The position numbers were made by a program, and so were the translations under genes. Source: Kumtagia sp963839725 (GTDB lineage: Bacteria; Pseudomonadota; Alphaproteobacteria; Rhizobiales; Rhizobiaceae). Taken from it: a DNA stretch of 64,000 nt. Position 1 is the stretch's first letter. Every line of letters starts with the position of its first letter. The notes beneath the pieces are model-generated. The model was not told the DNA's origin. It was given only the letters and a program-made list of their open reading frames with translations, and ran no database searches. The DNA lies in the NCBI GenBank assembly GCA_963839725.1, contig CAWIWT010000001.1, positions 434,001 to 498,000 on the forward strand, read 5' to 3'. Below are positions 23,994-33,637 of this stretch, one piece after another.

Positions 23994-25859
23994 TCAGTTC
24001 TCATCGTCTTCGACCGTCGGGTCGGTGGAAATATCCTCGTCGGCCGTGCCGGCTTCCGGCAGATCGGCTGTATCGGGAATTCGCACGTCAATCACCTTGG
24101 CGCCGGGAAAGCGTGCCAGGATCGCGGCAACGGCGGGGTCGCTGCTGGCATCCAGGAACACGCTCTCGCGCTTTGCGGATTCGGCTTCGGCGAGCGTGGG
24201 ACCGCTTTCCTCGCGCGACAGCGAGACCAACCAATGACGGTTGGTCCAGGTTTTGAGCTTGTTGCTGAGATCGGTCGGCAGTGTCTTCGGCGCATCCGGT
24301 GTCAGAGCGACCTGTAGATGGCCGGGTTCGATGCGCACCAGCCGCACACAACGGCGCAGCAGAACCTTGAACGTCATGTCGCGGTTCGCGTCGGCCAGCG
24401 CTGCAATATCGGAAAGCGAGCGCACCGGAACCGCATCGGCAACTGGTTCGGCCTTGACCGGGGCAATAGCGGCGGGCGCCATGCCTTCCGCCGGCGCCTC
24501 ACGCTCGACCAGACGCGCAACGGGGCCTCCGTTCTGCGCCATGCGCGACGGCGCGGAGGGAGCCGTGGACCCCATGGATAGCCCCGATGAAACGGCTGGC
24601 GGTGCCGATGCAGTTGCCGTCGATGGCGCTCCGGTGGAAACAACGGGCCGTGAAGCCCCTGCGCCATTGCCGGACGCAGGTGGGCCATCCAGCATCTTCA
24701 TTGCCTCGTCCAGCGTCGGCAGATCGGCGGTATGCGCCAGCCGGATCAGCACCATTTCGGCCGCACTCACAGGACGGTTGGACGACTGGACCTCCGGTAT
24801 GCCCTTCAACAGCATCTGCCAGGCGCGCGACAGGATGCGCACCGACAACGTCTCGGCGAAGGCGCTGCCGCGCGTGCGCTCGTCCTCGATCAGCGATGCA
24901 TCGCCCGCCGCCGATGGTACGAAGCGCAGGCGCGTGACGAAATGCGTGAATTCGGCAAGGTCGGTCAGTACCGTCGCCGGGTCCGCGCCGGTGTCGTATT
25001 GCGTACGGAATTCGGCAAGAGCGGCCGCCATGTCGCCCTTCATGACATGCTCGAACAGGTCGATGACGCGGGCCCGGTCGGCGAGGCCGAGCATGTTGCG
25101 CACAGTCTCGGCTGTGACCATTCCGGCGCTGTGGGCAATTGCCTGGTCGAAGATCGACAGCGAATCGCGCGCAGAACCTTCCGCCGCCCGCGCAATCATG
25201 GCGAGCGCGGCGTCATCGACCTCGATCGATTCCAGCTTCGCTATTTTGCCCAGATGCGCGACCAGTATTTCGGCGCCGATGCGGCGCAGATCGAAGCGCT
25301 GGCAGCGCGACAGCACCGTGATCGGTACCTTGCGGATTTCCGTTGTGGCAAAGATGAATTTGACGTGCGGGGGCGGCTCTTCGAGCGTTTTCAGCAGGCC
25401 GTTGAAGGCCTGTGTGGAAAGCATGTGCACCTCGTCGATGATGTAGACCTTGTAGCGGGCCGACACCGGCGCATAGCGCACCTGCTCGATGATTTCGCGT
25501 ATGTCGTCGATGCCGGTGTGGGAGGCCGCATCCATCTCTATGACATCGACATGCCGGCCTTCCATGATCGCCTGGCAATGCTGTCCGGGCACGGTCAGAT
25601 CGATGGAAGGCTGATCGATCGTATCGGTCTTGTAGTTGAGCGCGCGCGCCAGGATGCGCGCGGTGGTAGTCTTGCCGACGCCGCGAACGCCGGTAAGCAT
25701 CCAGGCTTGCGCGATGCGTCCACTGGAAAAGGCGTTTGTGAGCGTGCGGACCATCGGCTCCTGGCCGATAAGGCCGGAAAAATCGGCCGGACGGTACTTG
25801 CGCGCCAGCACGCGGTAGGCGCCGCTCTTTCCGGTCTGCTGTTGTCCAGCTTCGCTCAT
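23994..25859 (-). CDS. dnaX: DNA polymerase III subunit gamma/tau
   Basis: A 621-aa clamp-loader subunit. Walker A is GVRGVGKTT (about residue 50), followed by IDEVHMLSTQAFNGLLKTLEEP (Walker B/sensor) and ILSRCQRFDLRRI. The four-cysteine zinc site of E. coli DnaX is not conserved: between Walker A and DVIEMDAASHTG only one cysteine (GQHCQAIMEG) remains, which I believe is a rhizobial trait. The C-terminal third (after about 370) is tau-like with Ala/Pro linkers. ATG 25859 gives MSEAGQQQTGKSGAYRVLAR. No obvious slippery site for a short gamma form was noticed. Confidence 0.96.
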   Translation of the reverse strand: MSEAGQQQTGKSGAYRVLARKYRPADFSGLIGQEPMVRTLTNAFSSGRIAQAWMLTGVRGVGKTTTARILARALNYKTDTIDQPSIDLTVPGQHCQAIMEGRHVDVIEMDAASHTGIDDIREIIEQVRYAPVSARYKVYIIDEVHMLSTQAFNGLLKTLEEPPPHVKFIFATTEIRKVPITVLSRCQRFDLRRIGAEILVAHLGKIAKLESIEVDDAALAMIARAAEGSARDSLSIFDQAIAHSAGMVTAETVRNMLGLADRARVIDLFEHVMKGDMAAALAEFRTQYDTGADPATVLTDLAEFTHFVTRLRFVPSAAGDASLIEDERTRGSAFAETLSVRILSRAWQMLLKGIPEVQSSNRPVSAAEMVLIRLAHTADLPTLDEAMKMLDGPPASGNGAGASRPVVSTGAPSTATASAPPAVSSGLSMGSTAPSAPSRMAQNGGPVARLVEREAPAEGMAPAAIAPVKAEPVADAVPVRSLSDIAALADANRDMTFKVLLRRCVRLVRIEPGHLQVALTPDAPKTLPTDLSNKLKTWTNRHWLVSLSREESGPTLAEAESAKRESVFLDASSDPAVAAILARFPGAKVIDVRIPDTADLPEAGTADEDISTDPTVEDDEN

Positions 25860-25973
25860 GCGAAACATCCGTCTCCGCCGGCCGCGTGCGGCCAATTCTT
25901 GTTGCGCGACTTTCGCCCGCGCGGCATGCCCCGTCAACGCCGTGACGGCCATGCCTGACGCTTTGCGGAGGGT

Positions 25974-26070
25974 GGGAGGCTGGAACAATGACCCGTTCCG
26001 AAGCTCGTTAGGGCTGCTTCCTTCCGGACCTGACCCGGTTGGCGAGTGGCTCGTCCACCACCAACCTCCC
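25974..26070 (-). ncRNA. ffs: Signal recognition particle RNA (small bacterial type, 4.5S-like)
   Basis: The minus strand carries the invariant SRP loop GGTCAGGTCCGGAAGGAAGC. The 5' segment GGGAGGTTGG (complement of 26061-26070) pairs with the 3' segment CCAGCCTCCC (complement of 25974-25983), closing a hairpin of exactly 97 nt, the length of the small SRP RNA class. It binds Ffh and guides membrane-protein synthesis. The transcript may start a few bases earlier (GGAGCTC). Its place just upstream of dnaX is typical of Rhizobiales. Confidence 0.95.
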
Positions 26071-26247
26071 GAGCTCCATATCGTCAATTGCGCAGCGGAT
26101 TGCAAGAGCAATGCGCGCCGGTCTGTGCTCGCATCGATGCTGCGAAGCGACAGCATTCAGTTAATTGCAACGGTTTGTGGGCATACCCACCTTTGTAAAA
26201 ACAGTTTATAGACCCGCGACCGCCGGACGAGAGTCGCCCACCGCTCG

Positions 26248-29046
26248 ATGACGAAAGTACCACTGAAGCTCGAGGAACTTGTCGACAGCACCTTGCTGCG
26301 CGAGGAACTTTCCTCACTGACCGAGCCAAGCTCCTGCGACGGTTCCGCTGCTGCCGTGCGCTCGCGTGTGCTCGCCGCGCTCAAGGAGCGGATTGCGGCA
26401 GGCAAACGCCTCGCCGAGCGCCTGTTGATCGAGGATGGCAGCGGCACTGCCTGCGCACAGCGGCTTTCGCATCTCATGGACGAGATCATCCGTGTCCTCT
26501 ACGACTTCGCCGCCACGCACGTTTACCGCACCAAGAACCCTTCCGCCGCCGAGCGCATGGCAATCGTCGCGGTCGGCGGCTATGGCCGTGGCACGCTGGC
26601 ACCGGGTTCCGATATCGACCTGCTCTTCCTGCTCCCCTACAAACAGACTCCATGGGGCGAGCAGATCGTCGAGTACATGCTCTACGTGCTGTGGGACATG
26701 GGTCTGAAGGTCGGCCATGCGACCCGGAATGTCGATGATTGCGTGCGGCTGTCGCGCTCCGATACGACGATCCGGACCGCCATTCTGGAGGCCCGCTTTG
26801 TCTGGGGCGAGCAGCCGCTCTTCGAAAATCTTCTCGAACGCTTCGACCGCGAGGTCGTGAAGGGCACCGGCCCTGAATATGTGCAAGCCAAGCTTGGCGA
26901 ACGCGACGACCGGCACGCCAAAGCCGGTGAGAGCCGCTATCTGGTCGAGCCGAACGTCAAGGATGGGAAGGGCGGGCTGCGCGATCTGCAAACGCTGTTC
27001 TGGATCGCCAAATATTTCTATCGCGTTCGTTCCGCGGAGGAGTTGATCAAGGAAAGCGTGTTCACCCGCGCCGAGTACAATCAATTTCTCAAGGCCGAGG
27101 ACTTTCTCTGGGCGGTGCGCTGCCACATGCATTTCCTAACCGGCAGGGCGGAGGAACGGCTGCATTTCGACATTCAGTCCGATATTGCAAAGCGGCTTGG
27201 CTATACCAGCCATCCCGGCATGTCGGCGGTCGAACGCTTCATGAAGCACTACTTCCTGATCGCCAAGGAGGTTGGTGACCTGACCCGAATCTTCTGCGCC
27301 GCGCTCGAGGAAGAGCAGGCGAAGCATGTGCCGGGCTTCAACCGTATTTTCCTGACCTTCTCACGCCGCCGCCGCAAGCTGGCGGGCACCACTGACTTCA
27401 TAGTCGATAATCATCGCATCAACGTCGCCGACGATCAGGTGTTCGTGCGCGACCCGGTCAATCTGGTCCGGCTCTTCTGGTTCGCTGACCGCCACGGGCT
27501 GGAATATCATCCCGATGCTTTGAAGCTGCTTAGGCGCTCGCTTGGCTTGGTCGACAAGAATCTGCGGCGCAATGCCGAAGCAAACCGGCTGTTCCTCGAC
27601 GTACTGACGTCCGACCGCAACCCCGAACTCAACCTGCGACGGATGAACGAGGCGGGGCTGCTCGGAAAGCTCATTCCCGACTTTGGCAAGATCGTCGCGA
27701 TGATTCAGTTCTCCATGTACCACCATTATACGGTGGATGAGCATCTGCTGCGCTGCATCGGCGTGTTGTCGGAGATCGAACATGGCGATGGCGAGACGCT
27801 GCACCCGCTGTCGCACAAGCTAATGCCGGGCCTAACCAGCCAGCGCACCGTGCTCTACGTCGCCGTTCTGCTGCACGATATCGCCAAGGGCCGCCCGGAA
27901 GATCACTCCGATGTCGGCGCCAGGATCGCGCGGCGCATCTGCCCGCATATGGGGCTTTCCGCCGAGGATACCGAAACGGTCGCCTGGCTTGTGGAAAACC
28001 ACTTGCTGATGTCGATGACCGCGCAGACCCGCGATCTCAACGACCGCAAGACCATCACCGACTTCGCCGACGTGGTGCAAACGGTGGAGCGGCTGAAGCT
28101 GCTGCTTGTGCTTACGGTTTGCGACATTCGCGGCGTCGGCCCCGGCGTCTGGAACGGCTGGAAAGGCCAGTTGCTGCGCACGCTGTATTACGAAACCGAA
28201 TTGCTGCTCACGGGCGGGTTCTCCGAGGTCTCGCGGTCGCTGCGCGCACAGGCGGCGCGCGAGCGGCTGGCCGAAGCGCTGTCCGCCTGGCCGGAAAAGG
28301 CGCGCAATCGCGTGGTCAAGCTCCATTACGAAAATTACCTGTTGGTGGTGGCGCTCGACGATCAGGTCCGCCATGCGGAATTCATTCGCGAAGCCGACCA
28401 GGCCGGCAAGAAGCTGGCGACGATGATCAAGATCCATGGCTTTGAAGCGGTGACCGAGATCACGGTTCTGGCGCAGGATCATCCGCGCCTGTTGTCAGTG
28501 ATAGCCGGCGCTTGCGCGGCCGCAGGGGGCAACATCGTCGATGCGCAAATCTTCACCACCTCTGATGGGCGGGCACTCGACACCATCCTGATTGGGCGTG
28601 AGTTCGATCGCGACGAGGACGAACTCCGCCGCGCTGCTCGCGTCGGGCGGCTGATGGAGGACATGCTGTCCGGCAAGAGCTGGCTGCCGGAAGTCATTGC
28701 CAAGCGGACCAAGCCGAAGCGTGGCTCAAAGACCTTCCGCATCGAGCCGCGCGTCGACATCCGCAACACGCTGTCGAACCGCTTCACCGTGATCGATGTT
28801 TCCGGGCTTGACCGTCCCGGCCTGCTGTCGGAAATCACCGGCACCTTGTCCGATCTGTCGCTCGATATTGCCTCGGCCCACATCACCACTTTCGGTGAAA
28901 AGGTGATCGACACCTTCTATGTGAGCGACCTCACCGGCCAAATGATCGAGAACCCAACCCGGCTTCAGGCGATCCGCACGGCGCTGACCGAGACCCTCGA
29001 AGGCGAACAGCTCCGCAACGGCAAGCGAACGCAGGCTGCGGAATGA
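26248..29046 (+). CDS. glnD: [Protein-PII] uridylyltransferase / uridylyl-removing enzyme
   Basis: A 932-aa bifunctional nitrogen sensor that uridylylates PII proteins when glutamine is low and removes UMP when it is high. Domains in order: nucleotidyltransferase (GGYGRGTLAPGSDIDLLFLL, about 105-125), the GlnD linker, an HD phosphohydrolase (LLHDIAKGRPEDHS, about 543-556), and two ACT domains (about 733-800 and 848-915) that bind glutamine. All catalytic motifs look intact. It heads the glnD-murJ-trpS-usp-nfuA series, as in other rhizobia. Confidence 0.97.
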   Translation: MTKVPLKLEELVDSTLLREELSSLTEPSSCDGSAAAVRSRVLAALKERIAAGKRLAERLLIEDGSGTACAQRLSHLMDEIIRVLYDFAATHVYRTKNPSAAERMAIVAVGGYGRGTLAPGSDIDLLFLLPYKQTPWGEQIVEYMLYVLWDMGLKVGHATRNVDDCVRLSRSDTTIRTAILEARFVWGEQPLFENLLERFDREVVKGTGPEYVQAKLGERDDRHAKAGESRYLVEPNVKDGKGGLRDLQTLFWIAKYFYRVRSAEELIKESVFTRAEYNQFLKAEDFLWAVRCHMHFLTGRAEERLHFDIQSDIAKRLGYTSHPGMSAVERFMKHYFLIAKEVGDLTRIFCAALEEEQAKHVPGFNRIFLTFSRRRRKLAGTTDFIVDNHRINVADDQVFVRDPVNLVRLFWFADRHGLEYHPDALKLLRRSLGLVDKNLRRNAEANRLFLDVLTSDRNPELNLRRMNEAGLLGKLIPDFGKIVAMIQFSMYHHYTVDEHLLRCIGVLSEIEHGDGETLHPLSHKLMPGLTSQRTVLYVAVLLHDIAKGRPEDHSDVGARIARRICPHMGLSAEDTETVAWLVENHLLMSMTAQTRDLNDRKTITDFADVVQTVERLKLLLVLTVCDIRGVGPGVWNGWKGQLLRTLYYETELLLTGGFSEVSRSLRAQAARERLAEALSAWPEKARNRVVKLHYENYLLVVALDDQVRHAEFIREADQAGKKLATMIKIHGFEAVTEITVLAQDHPRLLSVIAGACAAAGGNIVDAQIFTTSDGRALDTILIGREFDRDEDELRRAARVGRLMEDMLSGKSWLPEVIAKRTKPKRGSKTFRIEPRVDIRNTLSNRFTVIDVSGLDRPGLLSEITGTLSDLSLDIASAHITTFGEKVIDTFYVSDLTGQMIENPTRLQAIRTALTETLEGEQLRNGKRTQAAE

Positions 29047-29294
29047 GTGTGCGTAGATCGTTGCTTTTTGCGATCGCCCCCTCACCCGGCCTCCGCTTCG
29101 CTCGGCCACCCTCTCCCCGCTGGGGAGAGGAGATCGTTGAACGCAAGCGCCCGCACTCCTGCGCAAATGAGATCGGTCAAGCGCGGTGGTTGGAGAACCT
29201 CCTCTCCCCGGCGGGGAGAGGGTGGCCGAGCGAAGCGGAGGCCGGGTGAGGGGGACATCGTCGAAACCACGCGATATTTTGACGAGATCGTTCC
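29047..29294. repeat. Dispersed inverted repeat with 42-bp perfect arms
   Basis: Element 29077-29254: arms begin CCCCCTCACCCGGCCTCCGC and end ...GGCCGGGTGAGGGGG, 42 bp each, perfectly complementary, with inner CTCTCCCCGCTGGGGAGAG hairpins. It lies between glnD and murJ on the same strand, so readthrough may be reduced and murJ may use its own promoter. Same family as 16608-16780. Confidence 0.85.
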
Positions 29295-30884
29295 ATGAGC
29301 CTCCTCAAGAAATTCGCGACGGTTGCGTCGGGAACGCTGATGAGCCGGGCACTCGGCTTTGCGCGCGAGATGCTGATGGCAGCCGCGCTCGGCACCGGGC
29401 CGATCGCCGACGCGTTCAACGCCGCCTTTCAGTTTCCGAACACATTCCGCCGCCTGTTTGCCGAGGGCGCGTTCAACGCCGCCTTCGTGCCGCTCTTCGC
29501 CAAGGAGATTGAGGCTAGCGGCATCGAAGGAGCAAAGCGCTTCTCCGAGGAAGTGTTCGGCGTGCTGTTCACCACGCTGGTGGTCATCACCATCCTAATG
29601 GAACTGTCGATGCCGCTTCTGGTGTCGACCATCGTTGCCCCCGGCTTTTCCGACAATGCCGAGAAGCATGACCTTACCGTTTCGCTGGCGACGGTGATGT
29701 TCCCGTACCTGATGTGCATGTCGCTCGCGGCGATGATGGCGGGCATGCTGAATTCGCTGCGGCGCTATTTCGCCGCCGCGGTCGCGCCCGTCTTCCTCAA
29801 CATCATCCTGATCGGCGTGCTGCTTTATGGCTGGCACGAGGGGCTGGGTGGCCGCGAGATCGGCTACGGTCTTGCGTGGGGCGTGCTCGCCGCCGGCCTC
29901 GTGCAACTGGCGATCGTCTGGATCGCGGTGCGCCACGCGGGCGTGTCCATCGGCTTTCGCCGCCCGCACCTGACGCCAAACGTCAAGCGCCTGCTGGTGC
30001 TCGCCTTTCCGGCGGCGATCACCGGCGGCATCACGCAGATCAACCAGCTGATCGGCACGGCAATTGCCTCGGGCAAGGACAGCGCCGTCTCGTCGCTGGC
30101 CTATGCGGACCGGGTCTATCAATTGCCGCTGGGGGTCGTCGGCATTGCCGTCGCGATTGTTCTTCTACCCGAACTGGCGCGTGCCCTGAAAGCCGGAAAC
30201 CTGCGGGAGGCCTCAAATCTGCAGAATCGTTCTGTCGAGTTCACGCTGTTCCTGACGTTGCCGGCGGCGGCGGCACTCCTTGTCATGTCCGAGCCGATCG
30301 TTCGGCTGCTCTATGAGCGCGGCGCCTTCGCCGCCACCAACGGCACCCCGACCGTGTCGGCGATCCTTGCCATTTTCGGCCTCGGCCTGCCGGCCTTCGT
30401 TCTGATCAAGGCGTTCACGCCGGGCTATTTCGCGCGCGAGGACACACGCACGCCGATGCTGTTCGCAGCGATCTCCGTCGCGGTGAACATCAGCGTCGCG
30501 CTCAGCCTGTTCCCGTCCATGGGCGGCGCCGGCATCGCCACCGCTTCGGCCGTCGCCGGCTGGGTGAATGCCGCGCTGCTGCTCGGCGTGCTCATTCGGC
30601 GTGGGCATTGGGGACGCGACGCCGGTCTTCTGAAGCGGGTTCCGCGCTTGCTGATTGCCTCGGCTATCATGGCCGGCGCGCTCTATGGCGCATCGCACTG
30701 GTTCGCTGGCAGCCTCGACGCCGGTACGCCGTTTTACGAGCAAGCCGCCGTGCTCGCGGCAATGGTGGGCGGCGGCATCGTGCTCTATTTCGCCGTCGTC
30801 GTTGCCATTGGCGGCGCCGATATGGCGGCAATCCGGCGCAGCCTGCGGCGGAAGGGCGGCACGGCGGTGGTCGATCCTGAATAG
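29295..30884 (+). CDS. murJ: Lipid II flippase MurJ (MviN)
   Basis: A 529-aa polytopic membrane protein of the MOP superfamily that moves lipid II to the periplasm. Diagnostic segments: MSRALGFAREMLMAAALGTG at the N-terminus, ADAFNAAFQFPNTFRRLFAE, SEPIVRLLYERGAF and a helix pair around VLIKAFTPGYFAREDTRTPM. About 14 membrane segments are expected. The ATG at 29295 is clear. The glnD-murJ order is conserved in Alphaproteobacteria. Confidence 0.96.
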   Translation: MSLLKKFATVASGTLMSRALGFAREMLMAAALGTGPIADAFNAAFQFPNTFRRLFAEGAFNAAFVPLFAKEIEASGIEGAKRFSEEVFGVLFTTLVVITILMELSMPLLVSTIVAPGFSDNAEKHDLTVSLATVMFPYLMCMSLAAMMAGMLNSLRRYFAAAVAPVFLNIILIGVLLYGWHEGLGGREIGYGLAWGVLAAGLVQLAIVWIAVRHAGVSIGFRRPHLTPNVKRLLVLAFPAAITGGITQINQLIGTAIASGKDSAVSSLAYADRVYQLPLGVVGIAVAIVLLPELARALKAGNLREASNLQNRSVEFTLFLTLPAAAALLVMSEPIVRLLYERGAFAATNGTPTVSAILAIFGLGLPAFVLIKAFTPGYFAREDTRTPMLFAAISVAVNISVALSLFPSMGGAGIATASAVAGWVNAALLLGVLIRRGHWGRDAGLLKRVPRLLIASAIMAGALYGASHWFAGSLDAGTPFYEQAAVLAAMVGGGIVLYFAVVVAIGGADMAAIRRSLRRKGGTAVVDPE

Positions 30885-31039
30885 ACGCTTAAAGGCTTGA
30901 TTGCTGATGCGCGCTCGTTCATAAGCGCGCTTCGATTTTCGCCGCCAGATTCTCCCTGATGCGTGATCTCGTCCTAAAAGTCCGCAACTTTTTGGGATCA
31001 CGCGATAAACGGCCCTCCACAAGCCTCGAGGAACAGAAA
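30885..31039. repeat. Spacer with two hairpins before trpS
   Basis: Two dyads: GCGCGC facing GCGCGC at about 30911-30932, and an imperfect hairpin GCGTGATC...GATCACGC at 30961-31003. The latter has the CC-AAAAG...CTTTTTGG internal symmetry of a dispersed mesorhizobial repeat, also seen at 46558-46749. They may form the 3' end of the murJ message. Confidence 0.55.
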
Positions 31040-32119
31040 ATGTCCGCCTTCCCGCCGCTCGTCTTCTCGGGCGTCCAGCCCACCGGCAATCTTCATCTCG
31101 GCAACTATCTCGGAGCCATCAAGCGCTTCGTCCAGCTGCAGGACAGCCACAACTGCATCTATTGCGTCGTCGACCTGCATTCGCTGACCGCGCAACTCGT
31201 CCACGAAGACCTGAAGGACCAGACGCGCTCGATCACCGCCGCCTTCCTGGCATCGGGTATCGATCCGAAGAAGCACATCGTCTTCAACCAGTCGCAGGTT
31301 CTGGAACACGCCGAACTCGCCTGGATTTTCAATTGCGTCGCGCGCATCGGCTGGATGAACCGCATGACGCAGTTCAAGGACAAGGCCGGCAAGGACCGCG
31401 AGAATGCCTCGCTCGGGCTGCTTGCCTATCCGAGCCTGATGGCGGCCGACATTCTGCTCTATCGCGCCACCCATGTTCCCGTGGGCGACGACCAGAAGCA
31501 GCATCTCGAGCTGACCCGCGATATCGCCCAGAAGTTCAATAATGATTTCTCGCGCCGCATCGCCGATCTCGGCGTTGGCGTGGAAATGATGGTGGGCGAT
31601 GAAACGGTGAATGGCTTCTTCCCTCTCACCGAGCCGCTGATCGAAGGCCCGGCGCCGCGCGTGATGTCGCTGCGCGACGGGTCGAAGAAGATGTCGAAGT
31701 CGGATGCGTCGGACCTGTCGCGCATCAACCTGACCGACGATGCCGAGACGATCGCCAAGAAGATCCGCAAGGCCAAAACCGATCCGGATGGATTGCCGAC
31801 AGAGATCGACGGCCTCAAGGGTCGGCCGGAAGCGGACAACCTGGTCACCATCTACGCGGCGCTTTCGGAAACCTCGAAGGATCAGGTTCTGGCGGAATTC
31901 GGCGGACGGCAGTTCTCCGATTTCAAGCCTGTCCTTGCAGACCTCTCCGTGGCGAAGCTCGCGCCGATCGCCGGCGAGATGCGGCGCATCCAGGCGGATC
32001 ATGCCTATGTCGACGGCGTGCTTCGCGATGGCAGCGAACGTGCCGGTACGCTGGCTCAGGCCACGATGAAGACTGTGCGCGACATTATCGGGTTGCTGGG
32101 CGGTGGAGCGAACAAGTGA
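31040..32119 (+). CDS. trpS: Tryptophanyl-tRNA synthetase
   Basis: A 359-aa class I synthetase that charges tRNA-Trp. The HIGH-type motif is TGNLHLGNYLGA (about 14-25) and the KMSKS loop is intact as KKMSKS (about residue 214). Other typical parts: DLHSLTA, GDDQKQHLELTRD. Start ATG 31040 (MSAFPPLVFSG) is chosen over an in-frame ATG at 30959 because the upstream stretch lies in the repeat. Confidence 0.97.
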   Translation: MSAFPPLVFSGVQPTGNLHLGNYLGAIKRFVQLQDSHNCIYCVVDLHSLTAQLVHEDLKDQTRSITAAFLASGIDPKKHIVFNQSQVLEHAELAWIFNCVARIGWMNRMTQFKDKAGKDRENASLGLLAYPSLMAADILLYRATHVPVGDDQKQHLELTRDIAQKFNNDFSRRIADLGVGVEMMVGDETVNGFFPLTEPLIEGPAPRVMSLRDGSKKMSKSDASDLSRINLTDDAETIAKKIRKAKTDPDGLPTEIDGLKGRPEADNLVTIYAALSETSKDQVLAEFGGRQFSDFKPVLADLSVAKLAPIAGEMRRIQADHAYVDGVLRDGSERAGTLAQATMKTVRDIIGLLGGGANK

Positions 32120-32201
32120 GCGCGGCAATGGCTCGCTTGCTCCGCTCGCCCGCCAGTGGCAGATTGCGGCTGTCGCAGGGAGCATTCGAGGGGGGTCGCG
32201 C

Positions 32202-32693
32202 GTGGTATCCAGACGTCTAAGCCGGGAGGTCGGCCATCGCCGGAAGTTCCTGGCGGTTATCGACGAAACGCCGGAGTGCGAACGCGCCGTGGCTTATGCC
32301 TCGATGCGTGCCAAGTCGACGAACGGCGTCGTTGTGCTGCTTTATGTGATCGAGCCAGGGGACTTCCAGCACTGGCTCGGTGTCGAGAAAATAATGCGGG
32401 ACGAAGCGCTGTCCGCCGCGCACGCCGCACTTGACGTGCATGCCACCAAGGTGCGCGCGACGCTCGGCATCGAGCCGGAGCTGGTAATTCGTGAAGGCAA
32501 GCCGACCGAACAGATTCATCAGCTGATCGAGGAAGATCAGGATATAGCGATCCTGGTTCTGGCCGCAGGTGCTGCCAAGGAAGGCCCCGGGCCGCTGGTT
32601 GCCTCGATTGCCGGCAAGGCCGCCGCTTTTCCTATTCCGGTCACGGTCGTGCCGCAGAATCTGTCGGACGAGGAGATTGCCAGCTTGGCGTAA
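32202..32693 (+). CDS. Universal stress protein (UspA family)
   Basis: A 163-aa single-domain Usp starting at GTG 32202 (MVSRRLSREVGHRRKFLAVI). The N-terminal strand FLAVIDETPECERAVAYA and the C-terminal ILVLAAGA...GPLVASIAGKAAAFPIPVTVV correspond to the nucleotide-binding fold. The usual ATP loop G-x2-G-x9-G(S/T) is altered here (AAGAAKEGPGPLVASI), so ATP binding is uncertain. The trpS-usp-nfuA order is a rhizobial trait. Confidence 0.87.
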   Translation: MVSRRLSREVGHRRKFLAVIDETPECERAVAYASMRAKSTNGVVVLLYVIEPGDFQHWLGVEKIMRDEALSAAHAALDVHATKVRATLGIEPELVIREGKPTEQIHQLIEEDQDIAILVLAAGAAKEGPGPLVASIAGKAAAFPIPVTVVPQNLSDEEIASLA

Positions 32694-32918
32694 GCGGTCG
32701 AATCGTGGGTCGTCAATGGGATAAGGACCCCTTTCGTAGAGGGTAAATCTAAGTTTTTGAGGTGAAATCGATCACGAGCAGCGTTAGTCAATCTCGAACT
32801 ATTCACCATCACCATTGACCATTCACGAATCGACCACAAGCCACGCTTTGCAGCTTGAACCCCGGGCTGAATGAGCCTATTTAGAATTATTCCAAAGAAC
32901 CTGCGCGGAGATACGGCG
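32694..32918. other. Intergenic gap before nfuA
   Basis: A 225-bp gap. ATTCACCATCACCATTGACCATTCACGAATCG (about 32803-32833) is a run of imperfect CACCATT/GACCATT units in direct order. No gene was found, and no clear promoter other than the A+T-rich stretch around 32870-32900. Confidence 0.4.
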
Positions 32919-33494
32919 ATGTTCATCCAGACCGAGGCGACACCCAATCCCGCCACACTGAAATTCCTTCCGGGCCGCGAAGTTCTGACCGAGGGCACCG
33001 CCGATTTCCGCGATGCCGATGCGGCGCGCGAGGTGTCGCCGCTTGCCGGCCGCCTGTTCGACATTCCGGGCGTTACCGGCGTGTTCTTCGGCTACGATTT
33101 CGTCACCGTCACCAAGGATGGTCCGGATTGGCAGCACCTGAAGCCTGCAATTCTCGGCGCGATCATGGAGCAGTTCATGTCGGGTGCGCCGGTTATGAGC
33201 CGCGCTGCACAGGCTAGCCAGGCGGCGGACGATGCCGGCGATGAGTTCTACGACAAGGCCGACGAGGAGATCGTTCTGACGATCAAGGAACTGCTGGAGA
33301 CGCGCGTTCGCCCGGCAGTTGCGCAGGATGGCGGCGATATCACTTTCCGCGGCTTCGAGAACGGCACCGTGTTCCTGAACATGAAGGGCGCCTGCGCGGG
33401 TTGCCCGTCCTCCACCGCAACGCTCAAGCATGGCATCCAGAACCTGCTCAGGCATTTCGTGCCGGAAGTCCAGCAGGTCGAACAGGTGGCCTGA
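32919..33494 (+). CDS. nfuA: NifU-like Fe-S scaffold/carrier protein (NfuA type)
   Basis: A 191-aa protein with the N-terminal Nfu_N domain (MFIQTEATPNPATLKFLPGR) and a C-terminal NifU domain carrying the cluster-binding CxxC in GACAGCPSSTATLKHGI. It delivers [4Fe-4S] clusters to target enzymes. ATG 32919 is well supported by the conserved N-terminus. A strong terminator follows 77 bp downstream. Confidence 0.95.
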   Translation: MFIQTEATPNPATLKFLPGREVLTEGTADFRDADAAREVSPLAGRLFDIPGVTGVFFGYDFVTVTKDGPDWQHLKPAILGAIMEQFMSGAPVMSRAAQASQAADDAGDEFYDKADEEIVLTIKELLETRVRPAVAQDGGDITFRGFENGTVFLNMKGACAGCPSSTATLKHGIQNLLRHFVPEVQQVEQVA

Positions 33495-33571
33495 GGGCAG
33501 AGGCCTCGCCTCCGCCACGGCAGCGGATTGGGACGGCAATCTGGGTCAAAGGTTATCAACGTCCAAGAATC

Positions 33572-33600
33572 AAAAAACCGGGCTTGAGGCCCGGTTTTCT
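33572..33600. terminator. Bidirectional intrinsic terminator
   Basis: Ten-base arms AAAACCGGGC (33574-33583) and GCCCGGTTTT (33589-33598) around a 5-base loop, with A-runs on the left and T-runs on the right. It serves nfuA on the plus strand and the L,D-transpeptidase on the minus strand. Confidence 0.9.
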
Positions 33601-33637
33601 GCTTGGGACGTCAGTTGTTGCCTAGACGGTCCGCTTG

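Noticed and set aside
26000..26077. A shorter SRP RNA closed by GGAGCTCG/CGAGCTTC pairing
   Set aside because: The longer fold closed by GGGAGGTTGG/CCAGCCTCCC has ten continuous pairs and the standard 97-nt length, so the shorter limits were dropped.
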